The position numbers and the translations under genes were made by a program. The notes below the pieces were generated by a model. The model did not search any database. It worked only from the letters and a program-made list of their open reading frames with translations, and was not told the origin of the DNA. A stretch of DNA of 25,776 nt. Source: CAYQJL01 sp964612295 (GTDB lineage: Bacteria > Eisenbacteria > RBG-16-71-46 > CAIMUX01 > WJJG01). Shown here one piece after another: positions 13,574 through 23,157 of this stretch. The stretch covers positions 1 through 25,776 of the forward strand of contig CAZTDY010000060.1 in assembly GCA_964612295.1 (NCBI GenBank), written 5' to 3'. How positions within the stretch are numbered: position 1 is the stretch's first letter; each line of letters starts with the position of its first letter.

Positions 13574-16162
13574 ATGAGAAGCATCCAGAAATTCAGGGTC
13601 CGACCGACCCTGCCCGATCGCATCCAGACGCTGATGGATATCGCCCGCAACCTGTGGTGGACGTGGAATCCGGATGCCGTGGCCCTGTTTCGCCGCATCC
13701 AACCTGACCTCTGGGACAAGGTGCATCACAATCCGATCGCCCTCATGGGGGCCGTGAACCAGGATCGCCTCAACAGCCTGGCGTCGAAAGAGACCTTTCT
13801 GGCCCACATGGACCGCGTGTACGAGAACCTTCAGCGCTATCTCGAACACCCCACCTGGTACTCGGAGGTTCAGACCGAGAGCCCGGAGAACCGGATCGCC
13901 TATTTCTCGGCCGAGTTCGGCCTGCACGAGTCGCTCCCCTTCTACGCGGGAGGGCTCGGCGTACTGGCCGGCGACCATCTGAAGTCGGCCTCTGAGCTGG
14001 GGCTGCCGATGGTCGGCGTCGGTCTTCTCTACCGGCGCGGATACTTCCACCAGGTTCTCGATCAGGATGGAATGCAGCGTGAGATCTACCGGGAGAATCA
14101 CTTCTCCGGCCTGCCCATGCGCGTCGTGCGGCGCCCCGATGGGTTGCCCGAACTGATCGAAATCGAAATCGCCTCCCGCGTGATTCGTGCACGCCTCTGG
14201 CGCGTGCAGGTCGGGCGGGTGCCGCTCTTCTTGCTCGACACCGACCTCAGCGAGAACGATCCGCGCGATCGGCGGATCACGCAGTTCCTCTACGACGCCG
14301 ACTTAGATACCCGCATTCGCCAGGAGATGGTGTTGGGCGTCGGAGGATTGCGCGCCCTGGAGATCTGCGATGTGCCGCCCACGGTCTGCCACCTGAATGA
14401 GGGCCACTCGGCGTTTCTGACCCTCGAGCGGATCGCATCGCTCATGGAGAAGAAGGCTTTGAGCTTCGAGGTCGCCCGCGAGATCGTCTCCGCCAGCAAC
14501 GTATTCACGACCCATACCCCCGTGGCGGCGGGCAACGACGTCTTCCCGCCCGAGCTGGCCGCCGAGTACCTGCGGCCGTTCTGCAAACGGCTGGGCGTGA
14601 ACGAGAAGACCCTGCTAGGACTGGGGCGAGAGAATCCAGAGAGCGACGATGAACCCTTCAGCATGACGGTGCTCGCCCTGCGGCTCGCAACCTTCCGCAA
14701 CGGGGTCAGCAAACTTCACGGCGAGGTGGCGCGCTCCATGTGGCAGGGCCTCTGGCCTCAGACTCCGGAAGAGGAAGTGCCGATCGGGCACATCACCAAC
14801 GGGGTGCACCTGCCATCCTGGCAATCGGATGAGACGGCCAGGCTCTTCGATCGATACCTGGGCCCGGATTGGCTGGAGAACCCGGTCGATCAGGAGGTCT
14901 GGGGACGCGTCCAGGCCATCCCGGACGCCGAAATGTGGCGGGCGCGGGAGAGCTTGCGCGCGCGGGTGGTTGCCACCTCACGCCGCAGATTGCAGGCCCA
15001 ACTCCGGCAACGCGGCGCCCATCAGACCGAGGTGCAGCAGGCCACTGAGGTCCTGGATCCGGATGTGCTCACCATTGGATTCGCTCGCCGCTTCGCGACC
15101 TACAAACGGGCGCTCCTGCTCATGAGCGACATGGAACGGTTCGAGCGCATCGTGGGCAACGCCGAGCGTCCGGTGCAGTTCATTTTCGCGGGCAAGGCGC
15201 ATCCGAAGGATCAGCCCGGCAAAGAGCTGATTCGCGAGATCGTGCAGGTCGCCAGTCGGCCGGAATTCCGCCGCCACATCGCCTTCCTGGAAGACTACGA
15301 CATCGAGCTCGCCCGGACGATGGTGCAGGGCGTCGACGTCTGGCTCAACACGCCGCGGCGACCGATGGAAGCCAGTGGCACGAGTGGAATGAAGGTGCTC
15401 GTCAACGGAGGGCTCAATCTCTCCGTTCTCGATGGCTGGTGGTGTGAGGCCTATGACGGCGAGAACGGCTGGGCGATCGGCAACGGTGACGTTCACGAAG
15501 ACACCGACTACCAGGATCACGTCGAGAGCCAGGCACTGTACAATCTACTCGAAGACGATGTCATCCCCCTCTTTTACGATCGGGGTCCGGACCATCTGCC
15601 CCGCGCGTGGCTTCGCCGGATCAAGGCGTCAATGATGAGCCTCTGCCCACAGTTCAACACCAACCGCGCGGCCGAGGAATACACGCGGCTCTACTACATC
15701 TCCTCGCTTCTCAACTGGAATTGGCTCACCGCCAACGGAATCAAACGTGGGCGCGAAGTGGCCGAGTGGAAGGCCCATGTGCGCGAAAAGTGGTCGACGA
15801 TCAGCGTGCGCGGCATGGAAACCGATTCGGGCGTCGACTTGGCAGTCGGAGACCGGCTCACGGTCCGCGCCCACATCGATCTGGGAGCCCTCACCCCCGA
15901 AGATATCAAGGTCGAAGTGTTCCACGGCCGCCTGGTGGAGGATCAGATTCGCGAGGGGCGCAGTGAGCTTCTCTCCCTGGCGGGCACGAATGACGGACTC
16001 CACGAGTATTCCGGGGTGATCAGCTGTATGACCAGCGGCCACTTCGGATTCGCCGTGCGGGTCACGCCCCGGTCGGCCGGGCTGGACGACTATTTCGATC
16101 GCGAGCTGCTCTGCTGGTGGAACGCGGCGGCCAGGAGGCCCGGGATCGTGGCCCAGCGCTAG
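13574..16162 (+). CDS. glgP: Alpha-glucan (glycogen) phosphorylase
   Basis: It releases glucose-1-phosphate from glycogen or maltodextrin by phosphorolysis, with pyridoxal phosphate. The 862-aa length and the N-terminal DUF3417-type segment (ARNLWWTWNPDAVALFRRI, about residues 23-43) identify the short bacterial/archaeal branch of alpha-glucan phosphorylases rather than the muscle-type enzyme. Then come IAYFSAEFGLHESLPFYAGGLG (about 110-130), CHLNEGHSAF, FTTHTPVAAGND, GHITNGVHLPSW, GFARRFATYKRA, FAGKAHPKD and the cofactor loop EASGTSGMKVLVNGGLNLS with the PLP lysine at about 607. The C-terminal 100 residues contain a beta-rich segment (VGDRLTVRAHIDLGAL), also usual in this branch. The start has an AGAGGA site 3-5 bases upstream. 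No other glycogen gene is adjacent; the gene converges with the mannosidase 18 bases away. Confidence 0.96.
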   Translation: MRSIQKFRVRPTLPDRIQTLMDIARNLWWTWNPDAVALFRRIQPDLWDKVHHNPIALMGAVNQDRLNSLASKETFLAHMDRVYENLQRYLEHPTWYSEVQTESPENRIAYFSAEFGLHESLPFYAGGLGVLAGDHLKSASELGLPMVGVGLLYRRGYFHQVLDQDGMQREIYRENHFSGLPMRVVRRPDGLPELIEIEIASRVIRARLWRVQVGRVPLFLLDTDLSENDPRDRRITQFLYDADLDTRIRQEMVLGVGGLRALEICDVPPTVCHLNEGHSAFLTLERIASLMEKKALSFEVAREIVSASNVFTTHTPVAAGNDVFPPELAAEYLRPFCKRLGVNEKTLLGLGRENPESDDEPFSMTVLALRLATFRNGVSKLHGEVARSMWQGLWPQTPEEEVPIGHITNGVHLPSWQSDETARLFDRYLGPDWLENPVDQEVWGRVQAIPDAEMWRARESLRARVVATSRRRLQAQLRQRGAHQTEVQQATEVLDPDVLTIGFARRFATYKRALLLMSDMERFERIVGNAERPVQFIFAGKAHPKDQPGKELIREIVQVASRPEFRRHIAFLEDYDIELARTMVQGVDVWLNTPRRPMEASGTSGMKVLVNGGLNLSVLDGWWCEAYDGENGWAIGNGDVHEDTDYQDHVESQALYNLLEDDVIPLFYDRGPDHLPRAWLRRIKASMMSLCPQFNTNRAAEEYTRLYYISSLLNWNWLTANGIKRGREVAEWKAHVREKWSTISVRGMETDSGVDLAVGDRLTVRAHIDLGALTPEDIKVEVFHGRLVEDQIREGRSELLSLAGTNDGLHEYSGVISCMTSGHFGFAVRVTPRSAGLDDYFDRELLCWWNAAARRPGIVAQR

Positions 16163-16180
16163 CCGCCGGCGACGACCGCG

Positions 16181-19100
16181 CTAGTGGAAGAGCCATCCGG
16201 CCGGCACCGGCTGCAGTTCGATCTGGGGCCCTTCCACCTCCAGCTCGAGTGCTTTCCCGCCCAGGTGTTGGAAGAACTCCACCCGAATCTCATGTTTCCC
16301 TTTGCCCAGCGCCAGATTGACGGTCTTGCGCTGATTCCCGTGCAGCCCGTCGTTGTCCACCACTTCCCGGTCGCCGATCCAGAGCCGGCTTCCGTCGTCC
16401 GACCACAGGTTGAAGGTGTAGAGCCCCTCGTGCGGAATGGAGATGTAACCGGAAAAGGTGAGCCCGAAGTCCTCCGGCCCCAGACCTTCCTTCGGGAGCT
16501 CGACTGTCCCGGCAATCCAGCTGTCCGCCGGCTCCAGAGACGCGAAGTCCGGCAACTTCTCCCAAGCCCCTTCATACCCTTGGCACGCGAGTCCCGGCTC
16601 GACGGGACCGGGCTCCACTGATGGCGCGGGCTCCAGACGCGTGAGGCGCGCGTCCGCCACATAGTCGCTCTCCAGACCGGGCGCGTAGGCGCGCGCTCTT
16701 AGGATGGTGGTTTCCTCGAACGTGAGCGGTTCGACGTATCGATGCGAATCCCGGGTCGGCAGGGTACCGTCGACCGTGTAGTGGATATCCGCCCCTTGGT
16801 TGGGCGTGGAGAGGGTCACCGTGGTTCGATCGACGAAATCCTGTCGCGGCACCTCGATGCGAACCGATGAGCGCTGGGTTCGATCATAGAGCGGTTTGAT
16901 CGAGGTAACCTGCGCTTCGCGTTTCCGAAGGGCGGTGGCGGCCGCAATCCGCAGGTCGCCATCCTCCGGCAGGATGATCGCCTGCGCACCGGGTGGCAAA
17001 GGAATCGTGTACTTGAACAGACAGGTGAACTGATACGCCTCGTTCTCGCCGGACGGGCTGTGGCGATGCGTACCGACCCACCCGACCGGCTGGGTCTTGA
17101 TGTAGGCGGGCATGATCTGTCCGGGGTCTTCAACCAGTTCCTGACCTCGAATGCGATTGTCCCACTGCCCGACCGGTTCGGCGTAGTTCTGCATCCAGAG
17201 CATCGCCGGGTGCCGGGCACCCTTTTCGTCCTCGATGAGGAAGCGTACCTCATGATCTTCGCCGGCCGAGGCGGCCAACAGGCACAGCTGATCGAAGTCC
17301 CCCGCGGGCAACTCGAGTCGCTGTTTCCTGCCGCTCAGCATGTTCTTCTCGCCCGGCTCGGCGGATCCCAGCTGGAATGGAACACCCTCCCGCGTGAGAG
17401 TCGCAGGAAGGAGATCGCCGGAGAGGGTGTGACCCTGACCGCTGAAGTCACCGTCGGTTCGTTCCGAGTCCCGGCTGATCCCGTCGAGATCGAAGGGCAG
17501 GGTGAGGCCCGCCGAAGGGAACGACTTGATGCGAAGAGGCGGCTTCTCCAATCGGAGCGCAAAGGTCCGAGGTTCGAACGGAGCAAACGATACGCGCAGC
17601 AATCCCTCGACAATCTCCGCTTCGGTCTCGACCGGCTCCTCCGCTCCGTTGACTTCGCGGGCCGCGGTGAGCGGGTTGAGGAACTGCACCAACACGTCGC
17701 GCGCACCGAGACCGGCCCTCTCCTGTAAGCGGAGGACGATTTCGTCGCTCTCTTCGGCCATCTTCAGCGCGGTCACCGCGATCTGGGGAACGGCCTCTCC
17801 TCTTGCGTTGCGGATCTTGACCATGGATAGATTGCGCCCTGCAAACCCAGCATGTCTGGGTGCCTGGAACGCGATCAGCGGTTGGCCAAAACCGTCTGCG
17901 ACCCAATGCACATTGCTGTATTTCCAGTTGCTGCGGTGAGCGTAGATCCCGTAACGAAGGCGGTGCCTGCCCAGATCCTGCGTGCTCTCGTCGGCGATCC
18001 AGCCCCACCTCTCATTTACACTCGGCGTGTGCAGGAGCGTGAGGCGCACCGTTTGGCTGTCCGGCTTGTCCCACCCGGAACGGCAATCGCTGAGGACCGC
18101 GACCCCGAAGTCTCCGCGTTCGGTGGTTTGATCCGCCCAGTGCTGCGCCGGAACCTCGTAGAGGTCGGGCCGATTGATGCCACGCTCGATCGCCCCCAGG
18201 CCGAGGTCGTAGGTCGCCGTCTCGCGCGGAATGCTCACCGGGAAAGCGGCTTTCAGCAGCGTCTGTTGTTCTCTCCAGTCGATATCCACCGTGATGGGGA
18301 GCACCACCCCCGCCGCTCCGGTCGCCAGGCTGATCTGCTGGCGGAAGGTCGACTCGCCCGCATGGCGGACGACTTCGATGGCCACCCGGGCGGGACCGTT
18401 CTCGATGATGCGGATTTCGGCCGGCCCCGTCACCACGGCCTTCGGCGGGGCCATGACGTCGTCGTAGTCCACCTCCCAGGCGGCCCAGTCCCGAGGCGAG
18501 TCCTCCAGCAGTTGGAGCTGCAGGGGCCCGGAGAGCGCATCTCTTTGTACCCTCTTGTCGAAGATGCGGGCGACGTCTCCGTTCTCATCGATCTCGACCC
18601 GGTACCGCCAGTTTTCCAGGTGCTCAGTCGACACCGACAGATCGGTGGCCATGTCGCAAGGCGACTCTGCGGGCCGGACGTCGTAGACCACCATGCCGAG
18701 CGATGGCGTGCGCGCATGGAAGGCAATCTCGAGGTCCTGCTCGGTTCGGGAGACGACCTGGGAAGGGACCTCGTCACCCTTGTCGTTGTAGACCCGCACG
18801 TGTTCAGGCGGGGCCCCCTGCTCCGCGTAGTCGATCTTTCCCCTGACGACGTCCTCGCGGGGAGCGGCGAGCGGGTTGTAGACCACGAGGGGAATCCCCG
18901 AAACGTTCGTGTCCAGAGCCCGGCTGACGACACCCGCGGCATCGGTCACCACCTCGGCGAACTGGTTGAGCGAGAGGATCTCGTCGTTCCAGGAGTACAC
19001 ATAGGCTTCCGGAATGCTCGTCCCGGTGAGATCGTCATGGAACTGGTGCCACAGGAACCTCACCCACGCCTCACGCAGCGTTTCCCGCGGGTAGTCCGCC

Positions 19101-20254
19101 CCACCCAGCCAGGAGGCCACGACCGATAACCGCTCGGCGGCATTGGCGAGACGCTCGTTTTGGCGGTTCCACCGCTTCATCGCCGACTGGGAGGTGTAAC
19201 AGCCGACACCGTGATCGGTCATGAGCAGCTCACCGCGATAGACGGGCAGACCCTGCAGCTTCTGCATCCCCGGCGAGCCGGATAGCGAGGACATCAGCTC
19301 GGGCCGTAAGCCCCGGCTGAGATCCGCGGGGAGATCCTGTACCAGATCCCGAGCGAGCTGATCGGAGGAACTGCTGCGCACCTCCAGCGGGCCATCCGAC
19401 TCGAGGCTGCGCTCGAGCCACTGCACCGATTCCTCGGTGGGGCCGCCACCGGTATCACCCGTACCATAGTAACGGTAGGCCAGCGGCAGCCCGCTCGCCT
19501 GGCGGCAGACCTCGGCGCGTGCGACCCACACCGAATCGCGGCTCTGATCGCCATCCAGATCGCTCACGTACGCACCGGGATTGACCGCCGACACCAGGCA
19601 GGATCCGTCCAGTCCCTGCCACAGACCGATCTCGAAGGGGATTCCCACCGCCGATCCCCAGGTCAGCTTCTGAGTGGAGAAGGCATACAGTCCGCAGTGG
19701 GCCGCGACGGTCGGCAGGGTATAGCCGAACCCAAAACAGTCCGGCAGGAAGATATCCCGGCTGGTCTTGCCGAATTCGGTCCGGAAGAAACCGTTTCCGT
19801 AGAGCACGTGACGCATGAGCGATTCGGGCGATGGCACGTTGGTGTCCACCGCATCCACCCAACTTCCGGACACATGCCAGCGCCCTGCTGCGATGTAGTC
19901 GCGCACGCGCTCGAACTCTTGAGGGTAGTACTCTCTCATGAGCTCGTAGCGGAACGAGCCCTCGAAGTTGAAGGTGTAGTTCGGGTAGGCCTCGAGCAGA
20001 GCGAAGTTGTCCTCGAGGGTGGCCTTGATGAACTCATCGATGGTCTGCTTGATCGTCCACCGCCACTGCGTGTCGAGATGAGCGGTTGCCACCGTGTAGA
20101 GCACCCCTTCGTCCCCTTCTTCCTCTTGCGCCGATTGAGCGCCGGCGCAGCTGCCAAAACCCCAAACGGATGAAAGCAGGACGGCGAGCAGAACCAATGC
20201 GCACGGCCCGACTGAGTGCCCCGAAAACAGTTTGTCCACCTTCAGCAGGCTCAT
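16181..20254 (-). CDS. Exported multidomain GH38 alpha-mannosidase with chitobiase-type and PA14 domains
   Basis: This 1357-aa protein hydrolyses alpha-mannosidic bonds, judging by the GH38 fold. Zinc ligands His59 and Asp61 lie in AHLDTQW; the nucleophile Asp172 is in LPDCFGFG; another zinc site is in FLWHQFHDDLTGTS (about 400-412). The usual C-terminal GH38 beta domains follow (about 430-900; TATYDLGLGAIERG, GDFGVAVLSDCRSGWD, LTLLHTPS). Residues about 900-1130 are beta-rich accessory sequence. Residues about 1140-1200 resemble the chitobiase C-terminal/Fn3-associated domain (IHYTVDGTLPTRDS). Residues about 1220-1345 are a PA14 domain (GYISIPHEGLYTFNLWSDDGSRLWIGD), probably carbohydrate-binding. 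The N-terminus is a signal peptide with either a lipobox-like FGSC (Cys36) or a cleavage after AGA. The start is 3 bases after the permease stop, so it is translationally coupled and belongs to the sugar ABC operon. Confidence 0.93.
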   Translation of the reverse strand: MSLLKVDKLFSGHSVGPCALVLLAVLLSSVWGFGSCAGAQSAQEEEGDEGVLYTVATAHLDTQWRWTIKQTIDEFIKATLEDNFALLEAYPNYTFNFEGSFRYELMREYYPQEFERVRDYIAAGRWHVSGSWVDAVDTNVPSPESLMRHVLYGNGFFRTEFGKTSRDIFLPDCFGFGYTLPTVAAHCGLYAFSTQKLTWGSAVGIPFEIGLWQGLDGSCLVSAVNPGAYVSDLDGDQSRDSVWVARAEVCRQASGLPLAYRYYGTGDTGGGPTEESVQWLERSLESDGPLEVRSSSSDQLARDLVQDLPADLSRGLRPELMSSLSGSPGMQKLQGLPVYRGELLMTDHGVGCYTSQSAMKRWNRQNERLANAAERLSVVASWLGGADYPRETLREAWVRFLWHQFHDDLTGTSIPEAYVYSWNDEILSLNQFAEVVTDAAGVVSRALDTNVSGIPLVVYNPLAAPREDVVRGKIDYAEQGAPPEHVRVYNDKGDEVPSQVVSRTEQDLEIAFHARTPSLGMVVYDVRPAESPCDMATDLSVSTEHLENWRYRVEIDENGDVARIFDKRVQRDALSGPLQLQLLEDSPRDWAAWEVDYDDVMAPPKAVVTGPAEIRIIENGPARVAIEVVRHAGESTFRQQISLATGAAGVVLPITVDIDWREQQTLLKAAFPVSIPRETATYDLGLGAIERGINRPDLYEVPAQHWADQTTERGDFGVAVLSDCRSGWDKPDSQTVRLTLLHTPSVNERWGWIADESTQDLGRHRLRYGIYAHRSNWKYSNVHWVADGFGQPLIAFQAPRHAGFAGRNLSMVKIRNARGEAVPQIAVTALKMAEESDEIVLRLQERAGLGARDVLVQFLNPLTAAREVNGAEEPVETEAEIVEGLLRVSFAPFEPRTFALRLEKPPLRIKSFPSAGLTLPFDLDGISRDSERTDGDFSGQGHTLSGDLLPATLTREGVPFQLGSAEPGEKNMLSGRKQRLELPAGDFDQLCLLAASAGEDHEVRFLIEDEKGARHPAMLWMQNYAEPVGQWDNRIRGQELVEDPGQIMPAYIKTQPVGWVGTHRHSPSGENEAYQFTCLFKYTIPLPPGAQAIILPEDGDLRIAAATALRKREAQVTSIKPLYDRTQRSSVRIEVPRQDFVDRTTVTLSTPNQGADIHYTVDGTLPTRDSHRYVEPLTFEETTILRARAYAPGLESDYVADARLTRLEPAPSVEPGPVEPGLACQGYEGAWEKLPDFASLEPADSWIAGTVELPKEGLGPEDFGLTFSGYISIPHEGLYTFNLWSDDGSRLWIGDREVVDNDGLHGNQRKTVNLALGKGKHEIRVEFFQHLGGKALELEVEGPQIELQPVPAGWLFH

Positions 20255-20257
20255 GAT

Positions 20258-21640
20258 CTACCCCTGTTTCTTTCGTCTCTGCCAGAACCATTCCCGGTGT
20301 TTGAGCCGGTCCAGGAGAACCGCCCCCAGAATGACGAGGCCCAAAACCACCTTCTGTGTATAACTCTCAACGTTGGTCAGGTTCATACCATTCTGAATCA
20401 CGGCGATGATGAAGACCCCGATGAGCGTACCCAGAATCCGACCTTCCCCCCCCCTCAGGCTCGTGCCGCCGACCACGACCGCGGCAATCACATAAAGCTC
20501 GTACATCAGTCCGTAGGTCGGCGCGCCGCTCTTGAGCTGAGAGGCCATCACCACCCCACCGAGGCCGGTCAGCACACCGCAGATCGCAAATACGAACATC
20601 AAGACGCCCTTGACCCGCACGCCTGAGAGCCGCGCGGCCTCCGCGTTGCCGCCGGCCGCGTAGATGTGACGCCCCAGTTTCGTGTGGGACATCATGAGAT
20701 GGGCTGCGAGATAAAGGACGAGCATGAGCAGCACGGCATAGGGCACATGCAGGAAGGGGTCCGCTCCCCGGCCGAGGGTGATGAAGGAATCCGGGATCTG
20801 ATAGATCGGCTTCCCCTGCGATATGATGTAGGCCAGTCCGCTGGCCACCTGCATCATGCCAAGGGTCGCGATGAAGGGCGGCACCTGAAACCGGGTGATG
20901 ACCAGCCCTGAAAACCCGCCGATCGCACCACACATCAGCATCGCTGCGCCGCCGGCCAGGAACATTGCCGATACGCTCGCACCTGTCCCGCCCATCTTGC
21001 CGATCAGACCGGCCGTCACCACCGCGGCGAGCGCGATGAGGCTGCCGACCGAAAGGTCGATGCCGCCGGCAATGATCACCATCGTCATCCCGATCGCCAG
21101 GATCGCGATAACCGCAATCTGGTTGGCCACGTTGAGCAGATTCTCGGGCAACAGAAAGGTCGGCCAGCGGTAGGTCGGAGGGGTGAACAGCTCATGCAGG
21201 TGGAGCCCGGGCAGATCCTCTACAATCCCGCGCGCCACCGCGGCGTAGCTGTCGAGGGTCGCCACGGCGACCGTTCGGGGCGCGGCTTCCTCTTCGCCGA
21301 TCCGCGTGAGTTCCGCGCGGATCGCGGCTGGATCCCCGTTGACCGGACCGATCACTCCGAAGCCTTTGGCCGCGAGATCATCCGCCAACGTTCTGGCAAA
21401 CAGCGTATCGTCTTCCCCGCTGCGGCCGACGACGAGAACGTCAACTTCCGCCGGAAGTCCGGCCCGCGTCAGGACAGCCGCGAGCCGGCTGGCGGCCGCC
21501 CCGCCCGTGGGGTGTTGATCCTGTAGGGTCAGAATGGAGAAGAGCGCTCCGAGCAGCAGAAGCACAGCGAGCATGCCGTACTGCGAGAAGAATCGCGACA
21601 GCCTGCGTGTGCCTGGCCGGCTCGGCTTCGCCCTCTTCAT
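20258..21640 (-). CDS. RbsC-type sugar ABC permease with an inserted extracytoplasmic domain
   Basis: Residues about 165-450 are a standard permease of the ribose/galactose/autoinducer-2 type (BPD_transp_2 family): VANQIAVIAILAIGMTMVIIAGGIDLSVGS, LAGGAAMLMCGAIGGFSGLVITRF, PPFIATLGMMQVASGLAY, GRHIYAAGGNAEAARLSGV. Family members are usually 310-350 aa; this one is 460. After the first membrane helix (about 18-38, YGMLAVLLLLGALFSILTL) there is a segment of some 120 residues with alternating strands and helices: VDVLVVGRSGEDDTLFARTL, GFGVIGPVNGDPAAIRAEL, PRTVAVATLDSYAAVARGIV. It looks like half a Rossmann or periplasmic-binding-protein fold and should face the periplasm. Its start codon overlaps the ATPase stop by 4 bases (ATGA), so the two are coupled. 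Confidence 0.92.
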   Translation of the reverse strand: MKRAKPSRPGTRRLSRFFSQYGMLAVLLLLGALFSILTLQDQHPTGGAAASRLAAVLTRAGLPAEVDVLVVGRSGEDDTLFARTLADDLAAKGFGVIGPVNGDPAAIRAELTRIGEEEAAPRTVAVATLDSYAAVARGIVEDLPGLHLHELFTPPTYRWPTFLLPENLLNVANQIAVIAILAIGMTMVIIAGGIDLSVGSLIALAAVVTAGLIGKMGGTGASVSAMFLAGGAAMLMCGAIGGFSGLVITRFQVPPFIATLGMMQVASGLAYIISQGKPIYQIPDSFITLGRGADPFLHVPYAVLLMLVLYLAAHLMMSHTKLGRHIYAAGGNAEAARLSGVRVKGVLMFVFAICGVLTGLGGVVMASQLKSGAPTYGLMYELYVIAAVVVGGTSLRGGEGRILGTLIGVFIIAVIQNGMNLTNVESYTQKVVLGLVILGAVLLDRLKHREWFWQRRKKQG

Positions 21641-23154
21641 CGGTGGTCCTCTCCCCCGACGGCCAATCGCATAATCCCCTCCGATGTCGCCGCCGACATG
21701 TCGGTCAACTCGCCCCGAATCCGACCCTCGTGCATCACGAGCACCCGATCGCTCATGCCGAGGATCTCCTCGAGTTCCGAGGAGATCATGATGATCGCTT
21801 TGCCCCGCGCGGCCAACTCATTGATGAGCAGATACATTTCATACTTCGCGCCGACGTCGATCCCGCGCGTCGGTTCATCGAAGATCAAGACCCGCGCATC
21901 GTTCTCCAGCCAGCGAGCCACGAGCAGCTTCTGCTGGTTTCCCCCGGAGAGATGGCCCGCCTGCTGCTCAGGGCCGGCCACGCGGATCTGCAGGCTCTCG
22001 ACGTAGCGCGAGAACGCCGCCTCTTCCCGTCCGGCATCGATCCATCCGCCCCGAGACCAATGGTCCAGATTCGGCAGGGCGAAGTTCTCCAGGGCCGATA
22101 GGCCGAGAACCAGCCCGTGCGCCTTGCGGTCCTCGGTCAAGAGGCCGATGCCGTGATGAATCGCATCGCGCGGATTCCGCACATCGATCGCCTCGTTCGC
22201 CAGCCGAACCTCGCCGCGGGTCAGCCGGTCCGCTCCGAAGATCAATCGGGCGAGTTCGGTCCGTCCGGCCCCCACGAGCCCCGCCAGCCCCAGCACCTCG
22301 CCTCCGCGAACCTGGAAGGACGCGTCGCGAACCACCCCGCCACTCAGACCGCGCACATCGAGAAGCACCTCGCCCTTCTCGGCGGCCTGCTTGGGAAACT
22401 CCTGTTCGAGCGACCGTCCCACCATCCGTTCAATCAACCGGTCGCGGGTGAGTTCGGCCGTGGACCAGGTGCCCAGCGTCTCGCCGTCACGCATGACGGT
22501 GACCCGATCCGCGATGCGAAGCACCTCGTCGAGCCGGTGGCTGATGAAGAGGATGCCGCGCCTCTGGGCGCGCAGCCGGTGGAGGATCTCGAAGAGACGG
22601 TCCACCTCGCTCGGGGTCAGGGCGGCGGTGGGCTCGTCCATGATGAGAAGCCGGGCATCGGCCAGAAGGGCGCGGGCCGTTTCCACCAGCTGCTGCTGCG
22701 CAACGGTGAGCCTCTCGGTGCGCTCCTCCGGATCAATGGGGATGTTCAAGTCGGCGAAGATCTCGCGGGATCGTCGCCGCTCCTCAGCCTGGTCGATCCG
22801 CCCTCTGCGAACCGGCTCGCGGCCCAGAAAGAGGTTCTCACGGACGGACAGCGCCGGGACGAGCGTGAACTCCTGGTAGATCGCGGCCAGGCCTTGTCTC
22901 TGCGCGTCGAGAGGCCCGGCGAGCCGCACCGTCTTCCCCGCGAACGCGATCTCCCCTTCATCGGGTGCGTGCGCGCCGGTGGCCACCTTGATGAGCGTGC
23001 TCTTGCCCGCCCCATTCTCACCGACCAGCGCATGTATCTCACCGGGGAGAACGTCCAGATCCGCATGGCTGATGGCGAGCACGCCGGGAAACGCCTTGGT
23101 CACACCGCGAAGCCGCAGCAGCGGTTGCTCGACCTGGGGGGGCGCCGCCTCCAC
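21637..23154 (-). CDS. Sugar ABC importer ATPase with two ABC domains (RbsA/MglA-like)
   Basis: The 505-aa length and twin ABC modules fit the RbsA/MglA/XylG group that powers CUT2-type sugar uptake. Domain 1 (about 10-245): Walker A GENGAGKST, Q-loop QEFTLVPALSVRENLF, signature LTVAQQQ, Walker B LLIMDEPTAALT. Domain 2 (about 255-500): a degenerate Walker A GLVGAGRTEL, as is normal for the second domain in this family, signature LSGGNQQK and Walker B VLIFDEPTRGIDVGAK. It starts 3 bases after the stop of the binding-protein gene and overlaps the permease by 4 bases. The RbsA name is not used because the sugar is unknown; the mannosidase partner suggests mannose, mannosides or oligosaccharides, as inference. 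Confidence 0.95.
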   Translation of the reverse strand: MEAAPPQVEQPLLRLRGVTKAFPGVLAISHADLDVLPGEIHALVGENGAGKSTLIKVATGAHAPDEGEIAFAGKTVRLAGPLDAQRQGLAAIYQEFTLVPALSVRENLFLGREPVRRGRIDQAEERRRSREIFADLNIPIDPEERTERLTVAQQQLVETARALLADARLLIMDEPTAALTPSEVDRLFEILHRLRAQRRGILFISHRLDEVLRIADRVTVMRDGETLGTWSTAELTRDRLIERMVGRSLEQEFPKQAAEKGEVLLDVRGLSGGVVRDASFQVRGGEVLGLAGLVGAGRTELARLIFGADRLTRGEVRLANEAIDVRNPRDAIHHGIGLLTEDRKAHGLVLGLSALENFALPNLDHWSRGGWIDAGREEAAFSRYVESLQIRVAGPEQQAGHLSGGNQQKLLVARWLENDARVLIFDEPTRGIDVGAKYEMYLLINELAARGKAIIMISSELEEILGMSDRVLVMHEGRIRGELTDMSAATSEGIMRLAVGGEDHR

Positions 23155-23157
23155 GCG

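Noticed and set aside
17852..19129. 425-codon open frame on the plus strand inside the mannosidase gene
   Set aside because: It lies opposite the GH38 coding region, with no ribosome site or domain; a shadow of high-GC codon bias.
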